A stretch of DNA of 50,861 nt from Actinomadura montaniterrae (GCF_008923365.1 NZ_WBMR01000050.1:1-50861); one strand, 5' to 3'; positions 40,780 through 49,644 are shown, counted from the stretch's first letter. The notes: generated from the letters alone by a model not told the origin. Made by a program: numbers and translations.

Positions 40780-41822
40780 CCGAGCACGTCCAGCAGGGCG
40801 TCGTTGGACGGGCGGTCGCGCACGGCAATGCGCAGCCAGTCGGTGCCGAGGCCGGGGAAGGTGTCCCCACGCCTGACCGCGTAGCCGCGCTGCCGCAGCA
40901 GCGCCCGGATGCCGAGCGCGTCCGGCACGCACAGGCACAGGAACGACGCGCGCGCCTCGGGCACCACGTACAGGCCCCGGGCGGTCAGCTCGCCGGCCAG
41001 CCGGTCGCGTTCGGCGGCGAGGTCGGCGGCCCAGGTCTGCGCCTCGGCGACCGCGTCCGGCTCGCAGCACGCCTCGATCGCCACCAGCGCGGGCGTCGAC
41101 ACCGCCCACAGCGGCTGCGCGTCCGCGAGCCGGCTCACCAGGTGCGGGTCGGCGAGCAGGTATCCGGCGCGCAGCCCGGCGAGGCCCCAGGTCTTGGTCA
41201 GCGACCGGATCACCACGATCCCTGCGGGCAGCCGGGACGCGAGGGTCTCCGGCTCGCCCGGGACGCAGTCCATGAACGCCTCGTCCACCACGACCGTCCG
41301 GCCGGGCCGGGACAGCGCGGTGATCGCGGAGGCCGGGTGCAGCACCGAGGTCGGGTTGGTCGGGTTGCCGACCACGACGAGGTCGGCGTCGTCCGGCACG
41401 ACGGCCGGGTCGAGGGTGAAGTCCTTGCCGAGGACGGCCCGCTCCACCGCGTGCCCGGCGGACCGCAACGCCGCCTCCGGCTCGGTGAACTGCGGATGCA
41501 CCACGACCGCCTTGCGGGGCTTCAGGACGCGCGCCAGCAGCACGAACGCCTCGGCGGCGCCGGCGGTGAGCAGCACCTCCTCGGCGGCGCGGCCGTGCCG
41601 CCGCGCGACGGCCCGCCGGGCCGGGCGCGGGTCGGGGTAGCCGGCGAGGTCGGCGACGGACGCGCGGAGCCGGTCGGCGAGCCACGCGGGCGGCGTGCCG
41701 GTGCGCACGTTGACGGCGAAGTCGGCGAGCCCGCCGCCGACCTCGGCGTCCCCGTGGTGGCGCAGGTCGACCTCGTCGGCGCCGTCGTCGGGGCCGGCGA
41801 CCGCCGGCCGGTGCCCGATCAC
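40764..41822 (-). CDS. cobC: Threonine-phosphate decarboxylase-like aminotransferase
   Basis: 352 aa from GTG 41822, overlapping the cobH stop as GTGA. A fold-type I PLP enzyme; in this context it makes (R)-1-amino-2-propanol phosphate for the nucleotide loop. The PLP Lys lies in RSLTKTWGLAGLRAGYLLAD. GNPTNPTSVLH and VVDEAFMDCVPGE carry the Asn and Asp cofactor contacts. The sequence alone is close to histidinol-phosphate aminotransferase; the operon decides the assignment. Confidence 0.9.
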   Translation of the reverse strand: MIGHRPAVAGPDDGADEVDLRHHGDAEVGGGLADFAVNVRTGTPPAWLADRLRASVADLAGYPDPRPARRAVARRHGRAAEEVLLTAGAAEAFVLLARVLKPRKAVVVHPQFTEPEAALRSAGHAVERAVLGKDFTLDPAVVPDDADLVVVGNPTNPTSVLHPASAITALSRPGRTVVVDEAFMDCVPGEPETLASRLPAGIVVIRSLTKTWGLAGLRAGYLLADPHLVSRLADAQPLWAVSTPALVAIEACCEPDAVAEAQTWAADLAAERDRLAGELTARGLYVVPEARASFLCLCVPDALGIRALLRQRGYAVRRGDTFPGLGTDWLRIAVRDRPSNDALLDVLGELGI

Positions 41823-42508
41823 GGCGCGCCCTGCTCGAAGGCGCCCTGGCCATAGGCGCCCTGGCCGTAGGCGGACGTGCCCTGGCCGTGGGCGGACGTG
41901 CCCTGGCCGAAGGGCTGCGGGGCCTGCTCGAAGTAGAGCAGCGCGTTGACGGCCGCGGCGGCGACCGCAGGTCCGCCCTTCTCCGAGACGTTGCTGAGCT
42001 GCGGCAGCCCGCTGGCCCGCAGCGCCTCCTTGGCCTCGGCGGCGCCGACGAACCCGACGGGCGTGCCGACGACCAGCGCGGGCCGGACCCGCCGCGCGAT
42101 GATCTCGAAGATCGCCTCCGGCGCGGAGCCGACCACCCAGACCGCGCCCGGCCCGACCTCGGAGTAGGCGATGCGGACCGCGGCGGCCGGCCGGGTGATC
42201 CCGGCGGCGCGCGCCATCCGCGCGGCGGCGGGGTCGTCGGCGTGGCAGGCCGTCTCGCGGGCGCTGATCCCCGCGGCGGTCATGTGCTCGTCGGTGACGA
42301 TCGGGGCGCCCGAGCGCAGCGCGGACCAGCCCTGGACGAGGAAGTCCTCCGTGGTGACCAGGTCCACCGCGTACTCCAGGTCGGCGGTGGCGTGGATCAC
42401 CCGTTCCGCGACGGCCCGCCACAGCGGCGGCATCGGGGACAGGTCGACCCGGGAGCGCAGGATCTCATAGGACCGGACCTCGATCGGGTGGGGCTGGCGT
42501 ACGGTCAC
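41819..42508 (-). CDS. cobH: Precorrin-8X methylmutase
   Basis: 229 aa. Moves the C11 methyl to C12 to give hydrogenobyrinate. HPIEVRSYEILRSRVDL, RVIHATADLEYAVDLVTTEDF (His of the active site in VIHATAD), VTDEHMTAAGI and VGTPVGFVGAAEAKEAL are CobH/CbiC signatures. The C-terminus has an extra about 30-residue tail (GQGTSAHGQGTSAYGQGAYGQGAFEQG), coded by tandem repeats at about 41825-41912 and absent from usual CobH (about 205-210 aa). Confidence 0.95.
   Translation of the reverse strand: MTVRQPHPIEVRSYEILRSRVDLSPMPPLWRAVAERVIHATADLEYAVDLVTTEDFLVQGWSALRSGAPIVTDEHMTAAGISARETACHADDPAAARMARAAGITRPAAAVRIAYSEVGPGAVWVVGSAPEAIFEIIARRVRPALVVGTPVGFVGAAEAKEALRASGLPQLSNVSEKGGPAVAAAAVNALLYFEQAPQPFGQGTSAHGQGTSAYGQGAYGQGAFEQGAP
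41825..41912 (-). repeat. cobH: In-frame tandem repeat coding the CobH tail
   Basis: CCCTGGCC recurs every 15 or 21 bp (plus-strand view), giving (G-Q-G-T-S-A-H/Y) and (A-Y-G-Q-G) units. All copies stay in frame, since the unit sizes are multiples of 3. Confidence 0.8.
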
Positions 42509-42609
42509 TGCGCCTCCAGATTGATCATGGTCGGGTGGGTCACGGTCGGTCCTCGCGGTCGCCGGGGAGTTCGTCGTCGGGCACCTAGGGTTTCACGGGT
42601 CGCCGGTCG

Positions 42610-43080
42610 CTATGACCCGGCTTCGCCGGGATCACCGGGTTCGCCGGTGATCCGGGGGTCGCCCGCGATGTCCGGCGCGCCCGCGGCGCGGACCGCCGGG
42701 ACGATCCGGGCCACCGCCGCCGTGGCGCGCGCCGTCGCGCGCTTCTCCACGACGAGGAGGGCGTCGCCGCCGAGCGCGCGGGCCCCGTGCAGGGCCGCCG
42801 CCTCGGCCACGCTCGCCGTCCCGGTCCGGGCCCGTACGCCCTCCGCCGGGTTCGGCACCGCCACCTGCGCCAGCACGCCCACAGGGTAGGCGACGAGGTG
42901 AAATCCGAACATTCCGGCGGCATCGCGGACACCGCCCGTGCCGGCGCGCGCCTCGACCGTCGCGACGCAGGCGACGTCCTCGCCGCGCAGGCCGTCGTGG
43001 TCCAGCACGGCGCGGATCAGCCCGCCGATCTCCCGCGCGTCCGCCCGGCTGGACGCGCCCACGCCGATGACCAGCGTCAC
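42610..43080 (-). CDS. CobE/CbiG C-terminal domain protein
   Basis: 156 aa from GTG 43080, overlapping the next stop as GTGA. VTLVIGVGASSRADAREIGGLIRAVL is the glycine-rich opening of CobE and CbiG-C. DVACVATVEARAG, GFHLVAYPVGVLAQVAVPNPAEGV and GTASVAEAAALHGARALGGDALLVVEKRATARATAAVARI complete the domain. As CbiG-C/CobE its role in ring processing after precorrin-5 is poorly understood. The C-terminal tail DIAGDPRITGEPGDPGEAGS is repetitive. Confidence 0.88.
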   Translation of the reverse strand: MTLVIGVGASSRADAREIGGLIRAVLDHDGLRGEDVACVATVEARAGTGGVRDAAGMFGFHLVAYPVGVLAQVAVPNPAEGVRARTGTASVAEAAALHGARALGGDALLVVEKRATARATAAVARIVPAVRAAGAPDIAGDPRITGEPGDPGEAGS

Positions 43081-44075
43081 AGGACCGAGCGTCCGGGCGG
43101 GGGCGGGAGCGTCTCGATGCTCCTGATCCGCTTCGCGGCCGGCGGTTCGGGGACGGCCGCGGGTCGCTCGGCCCAGAGGAGCGTGACCGGGGACGGCGGT
43201 TCCGGAGCGCCGGTGAGCGGGGTCGCCTGGAGGGTCGTGGCGTGGGCGGTGAAGCCGTGACCTGCGAGGACGTCCATGAGCGCGGGAGTGGCGCCGGCCG
43301 GTGCCGTGGCGGCGAGACGGTGGCGGGCCCGCGAGGCGCAGGTGGCCAGCGCCTCGGAGGACGCGTCCGCCAGGAAGACGGCGTCGGGAACGGGCAGGTG
43401 ATCGACGACCGTCCCGATCTCGCCCCGCGACACCGCGACCCGGACGCCGTGCCTGCGGACGTTCTCCCGCAGCCGGACGCAGACGGAGTCGTCGCGGTCG
43501 AGAGCGACGGCCGCCGCGCCGAAGCGGGCGCATTCGATCGCCACCGAGCCGTCACCGGAACCGATGTCCCAGACCATGTCCCCTATGCGCGGCCCCAGTT
43601 TGGCCAAGGCGAACGCACGCGCTTCCGGTGTCAGAGCCGGTTCCCCAACGAAGGCTTCCTGAGGCAGTGCCCAGGCCGGTTCCCTTAGGGCGGGGCCAGC
43701 TATCCATGTAGGAGCGTCCTCCGCGCGCCGGTTGTCCAGCACGAGGACCACGTCCGGCTTGTTCCACGGGCGTGTGGTCGCCTCCGCCGGACGGACGTGG
43801 ACGACGCGCTCCTCGGGCCCGTCCACGTCCTCGCACACGATGAAGGAGCGCGGCGTCTGCGGGAACAGGGCGCGTCCCAGTTCGGCGGGTCCCGCGCCGG
43901 GGGCGGTCAGGACGGCCACCTTGGGGTGCGCACGGCAGGCGTTCACCGCGCGCCGGAATTCCGCAGCGGAGACGACAAGGGCGTCGTCCCAGGGCACGCC
44001 CGCCAGCGCGAAGGCCCGTGCCGCGAGCGCGGTCCCGGAGCGCGGCGCGCCGTCGCGGCCGCTGACCGTGAGCAC
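43077..44075 (-). CDS. CobL-like CbiE/CbiT protein with a shortened CbiE part
   Basis: 332 aa from GTG 44075 (VLTVSGRDGAP); CobL usually has about 400. The opening VSGRDG looks like the first strand of CbiE, but it joins after about 15 residues to AFALAGVPWDDALVVSAAEFRRAVNACRAHPKVAVLT, which in normal CbiE follows about 100 residues later. About 80-90 residues of the N-terminal subdomain seem to be missing in frame. The CbiT part (about 175-330) keeps VWDIGSGDGSVAIECARF, but the usual PDAVFxGGG is PDAVFLADAS. It may be a decaying or repurposed copy, so the C5 methylation activity is doubtful. No frameshift or internal stop is visible. Confidence 0.7.
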   Translation of the reverse strand: MLTVSGRDGAPRSGTALAARAFALAGVPWDDALVVSAAEFRRAVNACRAHPKVAVLTAPGAGPAELGRALFPQTPRSFIVCEDVDGPEERVVHVRPAEATTRPWNKPDVVLVLDNRRAEDAPTWIAGPALREPAWALPQEAFVGEPALTPEARAFALAKLGPRIGDMVWDIGSGDGSVAIECARFGAAAVALDRDDSVCVRLRENVRRHGVRVAVSRGEIGTVVDHLPVPDAVFLADASSEALATCASRARHRLAATAPAGATPALMDVLAGHGFTAHATTLQATPLTGAPEPPSPVTLLWAERPAAVPEPPAAKRIRSIETLPPPPGRSVL

Positions 44076-44077
44076 GG

Positions 44078-44578
44078 CTACCGCGCCATCCGCCCGAACA
44101 TCCCCACCATGCGCTCTCCCTTCGCGTCGACCAGCACGACCTGCGCGGCCACCGGGCTCTCGGCCGACCCGGCCGCCTCGGCGGCGAGGCGTTCCAGCTC
44201 GCCGGCGGTCCGGCGGCACAGCTCCCGGCCGCACGGCCCGAGCCGTCCGGCGGCCTCCCACAGCTCGTAGGCGCTCTGCGGCGTCCCGGCCGCCTCGACC
44301 TCGGCCGCCAGCGCCGGCCCGCCGTCCATGTCCGCGGTGATCGCGGAGAGAGCCGGGACGCCGCCCGCGATCGCGGCTTGCTCGTCGACGCCGGACACCA
44401 GCACGACCTGCGCGAGCCCTTCGCCGACCGCCCTCCGCAGCGCGTCGAGGCCGACGGGGACGAAGCAGTCGTCCGGCAGTTTCGGCAGCATGCGGCGGGC
44501 GGCCTCCGCCGTGTCCGCGCCGTGCATCACCAGCGTCCGCCGTACCGCGGGCGCCTCTGTCGCCTGTGTCCCGGTCAT
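44078..44578 (-). CDS. Unknown protein within the cobalamin cluster
   Basis: 166 aa from ATG 44578, with AGGAGGG 6 bp upstream and 2 bp before the next gene. No family recognised. RTLVMHGADTAEAARRML, PVGLDALRRAVGEGLAQVVLVSGVDEQAAIAGGVPALSAITAD and YELWEAAGRLGPCGRELCRRTAGELERLA suggest an alpha/beta N-terminal part and a helical C-terminus with two Cys (GPCGRELC). No membrane segment. Position implies a B12-linked role, not shown. Confidence 0.7.
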   Translation of the reverse strand: MTGTQATEAPAVRRTLVMHGADTAEAARRMLPKLPDDCFVPVGLDALRRAVGEGLAQVVLVSGVDEQAAIAGGVPALSAITADMDGGPALAAEVEAAGTPQSAYELWEAAGRLGPCGRELCRRTAGELERLAAEAAGSAESPVAAQVVLVDAKGERMVGMFGRMAR

Positions 44579-44663
44579 GCCCGTCCCTCCTGGTCGTGGG
44601 CGTCGAGCCTCCCGGAGGCCGCGCCCGGGCCGGGACGCGGCGCGCCGCGCGCCCCCGGATCGG

Positions 44664-45239
44664 TCAGCATTCCGGACCGTCCTGACGGAGATCGGAGGCG
44701 ATGCGGCTGAAGACGAACATGTCCCGGTTGACGCCCTCGGCGTCGCGTTCCGCGCCCCGCGCCACCCCTTCGCGCAGGTAGCCGGCCTTCTCCGCGACCC
44801 GGATCGAGGCGTGGTTGCTGGTGAGGGCGCGCAGCTCGATACGGAACAGCCCGCAGTCCCGCAGCGCCCAGTTCGAGACGAGGGTGAGGGCCTCGGCGGC
44901 GTACCCCCGCCCGCGCGCGCTTGACCGCACCCCGTATCCGACCTCGCAGGTCAGTTGCGCCCAGTCCACTTTGAACAGGCCGATGGTGCCGATAAGGCCG
45001 CCCGTCTCGCGGTCGGTCACGGCAAGGTGGATGCCGAGGCCGAAGCGGTGCACCTTGTGGACGCCCTCGCGCAGGAACCAGGCGAGCGGCTCGGCCTCCA
45101 GCGCGTCAGGGAAGTTCGGCGGGAGGAAGTCCTCGCCCGCGCGGATCACCTCGATCAGGTCGGGCGCGTCGTCGAGCCCGAACGGGCGCAGGACGAGGCG
45201 CCCGGCCTCCAGGCGCACGCTCCCGGTGAAGACGTCCAC
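44664..45239 (-). CDS. RimJ/RimL-type N-acetyltransferase
   Basis: 191 aa from GTG 45239, with GGAGGGA upstream. GNAT domain: LEAGRLVLRPFGLDDAPDLIEVI, GIHLAVTDRETGGLIGTIGLFKVDWAQLTCEVGYGVRSSARGRGYAAEALTLVSNWAL (acetyl-CoA loop R-G-R-G-Y-A), then NHASIRVAEKAGYLREGVAR. Acetylates protein N-termini or small amines; no known step of B12 synthesis needs one. It sits in the same-strand run with 47- and 85-bp gaps. Confidence 0.88.
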   Translation of the reverse strand: MDVFTGSVRLEAGRLVLRPFGLDDAPDLIEVIRAGEDFLPPNFPDALEAEPLAWFLREGVHKVHRFGLGIHLAVTDRETGGLIGTIGLFKVDWAQLTCEVGYGVRSSARGRGYAAEALTLVSNWALRDCGLFRIELRALTSNHASIRVAEKAGYLREGVARGAERDAEGVNRDMFVFSRIASDLRQDGPEC

Positions 45240-45286
45240 ACCTCTCCCTCCACCCGCATCCCCGCCATGCCCGCAGGCGGGGGCCG

Positions 45287-46654
45287 TCACAGGCAGGCCG
45301 CGACCATCCGGCTGGCGAACCAGGGCGATCCGGCCCAGTGCACGTGGAGGTACGACGCGACGCAGTCGCCCCGCACGAAGCCCACCGGGCCGGACGAGGA
45401 CCACTGCCAGGCGGCGGTCTCCCCACGGTCGGGGACCGTCACCGTGCGGTGGAACTCGTGCCCGTGCACCCGTTCGCCCGCGCGCGCGACGACCGAGTCG
45501 GCCACCGCCACCGCGGCACGATAACCCAGCGTCAGCCGCGGGGCCATGGCCGCTCTCGCGCCATTCAGCACACCGCACATGGGCGCGCCGTCGAGTTCCT
45601 CCGCGAGGTATAGGAGTCCGGCGCACTCGGCGTACACGGGTCGGGACGCCTCAGCGAACGCCGCCAGTTCCTCGCGCAGCGGCTCGTTGGACGACAGCTG
45701 CGCCGCGTACACCTCGGGGAACCCGCCTCCGACGACGACTCCGCGCGTCCCTTCGGGCAGGCCCTCGTCCTGCAGCGGATCGAACCGCACGACCTCCGCA
45801 CCCGCCGCTTCGAGCAGTTCCTCGTTCTCCGCATAGCCGAATGTGAAGGCGGGACCGCCTGCGACCGCGATCCGGGGACGTCCTGGATGCTTCTCCGGCA
45901 CGGCCTCTGACGGATCCCACGGCGCGGCGTCCAGCTCCGGCGCCTCCCGGGCCAGCGCTAGGACGGCGTCGAGATCGCATGACGCCGCGACCAGCTCGCC
46001 CAGCCGCCGGACGGTGTCCACCGCCTCCGCGCTGCGTTCGGCCGCCGGTATAAGCCCGAGGTGCCGGGACGGCGTCGCCGCGTCGTCGGTGCGGCGCAGC
46101 GCGCCCAGAACCGGCAGCCCGAGCTCCTCGACGGCCTCACGGCACATGCGCTCGTGGCCGTCGGAACCGAGCCGGTTCAGGACGACGCCGCCGACGCGGA
46201 CCGTCCCGAACGACCGGAACCCGTGGACGAGCGCCGCGACGGACCGTCCCGCGGCGGCGGACGCGTCCACGACCAGCACGACCGGCGCGTCCAGGAGCGT
46301 CGCGACGTGCGCGGTGGACGCGTAGTCCCCTCCCCCGGCCGAGGCGGACGGCCCGAGCCCGGCCGCACCGTCGTACAGGCCCATGACGCCCTCGACGACC
46401 GCAATGTCCGCACCCTCCGCGCCGTGCAGGAACAGCGGCACGACCAATTCATCGGACGTCAGCCAGGGATCCAGGTTCCGGCCGGGGCGGCCCGTCGCGA
46501 GCGCGTGGTAGCCGGGGTCGATGTAGTCCGGGCCGACCTTGTGCGGGGACACCTGCAGGCCGCGCAGCGCGAACGCGGCCATCAGCCCGGTCGCCACGGT
46601 CGTCTTGCCGCTGCCCGACGAGGGCGCCGCGACGACGAGCCGCGGGACGGTCAC
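45287..46654 (-). CDS. cobB: Hydrogenobyrinate a,c-diamide synthase
   Basis: 455 aa from GTG 46654, overlapping the cobO stop as GTGA. ATP- and glutamine-dependent amidation of the a and c side chains. P-loop APSSGSGKTTVATGL near the N-terminus, HKVGPDYIDPGYH and VVEGVMGLYDG of the CobB/CobQ kinase-like domain, and a C-terminal class I glutaminase with Cys in VYAECAGLLYLAEEL and His in HGHEFH. Length typical. Confidence 0.95.
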   Translation of the reverse strand: MTVPRLVVAAPSSGSGKTTVATGLMAAFALRGLQVSPHKVGPDYIDPGYHALATGRPGRNLDPWLTSDELVVPLFLHGAEGADIAVVEGVMGLYDGAAGLGPSASAGGGDYASTAHVATLLDAPVVLVVDASAAAGRSVAALVHGFRSFGTVRVGGVVLNRLGSDGHERMCREAVEELGLPVLGALRRTDDAATPSRHLGLIPAAERSAEAVDTVRRLGELVAASCDLDAVLALAREAPELDAAPWDPSEAVPEKHPGRPRIAVAGGPAFTFGYAENEELLEAAGAEVVRFDPLQDEGLPEGTRGVVVGGGFPEVYAAQLSSNEPLREELAAFAEASRPVYAECAGLLYLAEELDGAPMCGVLNGARAAMAPRLTLGYRAAVAVADSVVARAGERVHGHEFHRTVTVPDRGETAAWQWSSSGPVGFVRGDCVASYLHVHWAGSPWFASRMVAACL

Positions 46655-47265
46655 CACTCGATGCCCTTCTGCCCCTTCTGGCCGCTGTCCATCGGGTGCC
46701 GCACCTTGCCCATCTCCGTGACCAGGTCGGCGGCCTCGATCAGCCGCGGGTCGGCGTCCCGGCCGGTGATCACCACGTGCTGGTTGCCGGGACGGTCCGC
46801 CAGCGTGGCGACGACGTCGTCGACGTCGACCCAGCCCCACTTCATCGGGTAGGTGAACTCGTCCAGGACATAGAGGCGGTACGTCTCGGCGGCCAGATCG
46901 CGCTTGATCTGCTCCCAGCCCTCGCGGGCGTCGGCCTCGTGGTCGGCCTCGGTGCCGGGCCGCTGGATCCACGACCAGCCCTCGCCCATCTTGTTCCAGA
47001 ACACCGGCCCCCCTTCGCCGGTCTGCTCGTGCAGGCGGCCGAGCGCGAGCAGCGCGTTCTCCTCGCCGATCCGCCACTTCGCCGACTTGACGAACTGGAA
47101 CACCCCGATCGGCCAGCCCTGGTTCCAGGCCCGCAGCGCGAGCCCGAACGCTGCCGTCGACTTGCCCTTGCCCGGCCCGGTGTGCACCATCACCAGCGGC
47201 CGGTTGCGGCGCTGCCTGGTGGTGAGCCCGTCGTCCGGCACGTACTCCGGCTTGCCCTGCGGCAT
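46651..47265 (-). CDS. cobO: Cob(I)yrinate a,c-diamide adenosyltransferase
   Basis: 204 aa. Adds the adenosyl ligand to cob(I)alamin precursors. P-loop HTGPGKGKSTAAFG (30-40), QFVKSAKWRIGEENAL, FWNKMGEGWSW, LYVLDEFTYPMKWGWVD and HVVITGRDADPRLIEAADLVTEM are CobA/CobO signatures. ATG 47265. Confidence 0.95.
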   Translation of the reverse strand: MPQGKPEYVPDDGLTTRQRRNRPLVMVHTGPGKGKSTAAFGLALRAWNQGWPIGVFQFVKSAKWRIGEENALLALGRLHEQTGEGGPVFWNKMGEGWSWIQRPGTEADHEADAREGWEQIKRDLAAETYRLYVLDEFTYPMKWGWVDVDDVVATLADRPGNQHVVITGRDADPRLIEAADLVTEMGKVRHPMDSGQKGQKGIEW

Positions 47266-47322
47266 CTCAGCCCCTGCTTCCTGGATCTGCGCTTGCTGGA
47301 TCTGCGGCGGACCGCCCGGCGG

Positions 47323-49383
47323 TCACGCGACGTTCCGTGCGCCGCCGCGCGCGTCGCGGACGACGCCGGCGAGCGCGTCGGCGGCGAGGCGGTCGAGCCG
47401 GACGACCTCGGCGCCGAGCCGGGCGCCGAGCGCGGCGGCGAGGCCGAGCCGCACCGGCCCGGACTCGCAGTCGACGACCACGGACGCGACGCCGGCGAGC
47501 AGCCCGGCCGCCCGTGACGGGTCGGGGCCGTGGGTGGCGCGGCCGTCGGTCACCACGACCAGCAGCGGGCGCCGGGCCGGGTCGCGCAGCCGCTCGACCC
47601 GCAGCACCTCCGCCGCGCGCATCAGCCCTGCGGACAGGGGCGTGCGGCCTCCGGTCGGCAGCGCGTCGAGGCGGCGCGCCCCGGCCTCCACCGACGACGT
47701 GGGCGGCAGCGCCAGGTCGGCGTCCCGGCCCCGGAAGGTGATGAGGCCGACCTTGTCGCGCCGCTGGTAGGCGTCGAGGAGGAGGCTCAGGACGGCGCCC
47801 TTCACCGCGCGCATCCGCTTGCGCGCCGCCATCGAACCGCTGGCGTCCACCACGAACAGGACGAGATTGCCTTCGCGCCCGTCGCGGACCGCTTCGCGCA
47901 GGTCTTCGGGTTGGACGACCAGACCGGAACCGCTGCGTCCCCGCGCGCGCTGGTGCGGTGCCGCCGCGCGGAGCGTCGCTGTTAGGTGCAGCCCGCGCGC
48001 GCCCGGCCGGGCACCCGATACGCGTCCGTACGGGCTGCGCGCCTTGGAACGCCGCCCCGGCGCCCCGTCGCCCAGCCCGGGGACGGTGAAGAGGCGCGGC
48101 TTGTAGGCGGCGTCCGCGGGCGCGGGCTCGCTCTCACCCGAACGCCCCGGGCCGCCGCTCTCCACGGACGGCTCGGCCTGTTCCGCCTGCGGCGGGACGG
48201 CAGGCGGCGGGACGGACGCGTCCTGTTCGGGGCCGTCAGGAAGGCCGCCGGGAAGGCCGCCTCCCCCGTCCGGTCCGCCGGGGCCGTCGTCGGAAGGCCC
48301 CGGGTCGTCGGGCGGCGGCTCCGGATCGTCGCCGTGCTCGTCGAGGACCTCGTCGAGCTTCTGCCGGTCCAGGCCGGGCGCGTCGAACGGGTCGCGGCGG
48401 CGCCGGTGCGGCAGCGCCAGCCGCGCCGCCGTCCGCACATCGTCGGCCGTCACCGCGTCGCGGCCGTGCCAGGCGGCCAGCGCGATCGCCGCCCGCGCCG
48501 TCACCAGGTCGGCGCGCAGGCCGTCGACCTCGAACGACGCGCACACGGCGGTGATCTGGCGGAGCGCAGCGTCGGTCAGCTCCACGGCGGGCAACCGGTC
48601 GCGGGCGGCGGCGATCCGGTTAGCCAAGTCGGCCTCGTCCTCGGCGAAGGCCGCGGCGAAACCGTCCGGGTCGTCCTCGAACCGCAGCCGCCGCCGGACG
48701 ACCTCGGCGCGCTCGGCCGGGTCGCGGGTCGCGGCGACCTCGACGGTCAGCCCGAACCGGTCCAGCAGCTGCGGGCGCAGCTCGCCCTCCTCCGGGTTCA
48801 TCGTCCCGACCAGCAGGAACCGCGCCGCGTGCCGGACCGAGACGCCCTCGCGCTCCACGTACGACTCGCCCATGGCCGCCGCGTCCAGCAGCAGGTCGAC
48901 CAGGTGGTCGTGGAGGAGGTTGACCTCGTCGACGTACAGGACGCCGCGGTGCGCCGCCGCGAGCAGGCCCGGCTCGAACGCCTTCACGCCCTCGGTGAGC
49001 GCGCGCTCGATGTCCAGCGAGCCGGTGAGCCGGTCCTCGGACGCGCCCACCGGCAGCTCCACCAGCCGCGCGGCCCGCGCCTCCGCGCCGCCGGCGGCGT
49101 GCGGGCCGTCCGGGCAGGACGGGTCGGGGTCGGCGGGATCGCAGGAGAACCGGCAGCCCGGCACGACCGGCACCGGCGGCAGCAGCCCGGCCAGCGCGCG
49201 CACGATCGTCGACTTCGCGGTGCCCTTCTCGCCGCGTACCAGCACGCCGCCGACGCCCGGCGACACGGCGTTGATCAGCAGGGCGAGCTTGAGATCGTCC
49301 ATCCCGACGACGGCGGAGAAGGGGTAGCGCGCGCGGGCGCGCCGCTCCGGCCGGCCGGCGCCCGTCTTCGACGCGGGTCGCAC
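47323..49383 (-). CDS. Putative cobaltochelatase ATPase subunit (ChlI/ChlD-like fusion)
   Basis: 686 aa from GTG 49383, GGAAGG 10 bp upstream, first gene after the riboswitch. AAA+ N-terminus with Walker A RGEKGTAKST (50-59), Walker B GVLYVDEVNLLHDHL and sensor LVGTMNPEEGELRPQLLDRFGLTVEV. Then a Pro/Asp/Gly-rich linker (about 345-440) and a C-terminal von Willebrand A domain with MIDAS FVVDASGSMA (about 510) and LPTGGRTPLSAGL. Such fusions work with a CobN-like large subunit in cobalt insertion; cobN is not in the window, so magnesium chelation cannot be excluded from sequence alone, but the context favours cobalt. Confidence 0.9.
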   Translation of the reverse strand: MRPASKTGAGRPERRARARYPFSAVVGMDDLKLALLINAVSPGVGGVLVRGEKGTAKSTIVRALAGLLPPVPVVPGCRFSCDPADPDPSCPDGPHAAGGAEARAARLVELPVGASEDRLTGSLDIERALTEGVKAFEPGLLAAAHRGVLYVDEVNLLHDHLVDLLLDAAAMGESYVEREGVSVRHAARFLLVGTMNPEEGELRPQLLDRFGLTVEVAATRDPAERAEVVRRRLRFEDDPDGFAAAFAEDEADLANRIAAARDRLPAVELTDAALRQITAVCASFEVDGLRADLVTARAAIALAAWHGRDAVTADDVRTAARLALPHRRRRDPFDAPGLDRQKLDEVLDEHGDDPEPPPDDPGPSDDGPGGPDGGGGLPGGLPDGPEQDASVPPPAVPPQAEQAEPSVESGGPGRSGESEPAPADAAYKPRLFTVPGLGDGAPGRRSKARSPYGRVSGARPGARGLHLTATLRAAAPHQRARGRSGSGLVVQPEDLREAVRDGREGNLVLFVVDASGSMAARKRMRAVKGAVLSLLLDAYQRRDKVGLITFRGRDADLALPPTSSVEAGARRLDALPTGGRTPLSAGLMRAAEVLRVERLRDPARRPLLVVVTDGRATHGPDPSRAAGLLAGVASVVVDCESGPVRLGLAAALGARLGAEVVRLDRLAADALAGVVRDARGGARNVA

Positions 49384-49404
49384 GTGTCGTCATCCTTCCT
49401 CGGG

Positions 49405-49600
49405 TGTCCACGCCCGTGGCGGTGCCTGTCCGACGGCCGGAGTCTCCTGGCTCCCGGATCACCGCGCTCCCTCGGCCTTCCAGCACCGCGTGCCGTGGCC
49501 GCGTCGAGGGGGCGCTCCCCTGGTCACAGTTGCGGGACAGCCCCGGATTCGCACCGGGTTCCTCCGCGTCCGTCGCCCGCCCAGGATCGCACACCGGCCG
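49405..49600 (-). ncRNA. Cobalamin riboswitch
   Basis: On the minus strand the leader contains the conserved core GGAACCCGGTGCGAATCC, GGGGCTGTCCCGCAACTGTG (about 49561-49524), and then the B12 box GCCAGGAGACTC (about 49451-49440), about 45 nt before the chelatase GTG. This order and spacing define the cobalamin riboswitch. A GC stem (CACCGCCACGGGCGTGG) follows the box and may form the expression platform. B12 is expected to lower expression of the downstream cluster. Confidence 0.94.
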
Positions 49601-49644
49601 GGCGCGCTCGACCCGGCGGTCTATCGGCGGAGTGATGGTCAATG

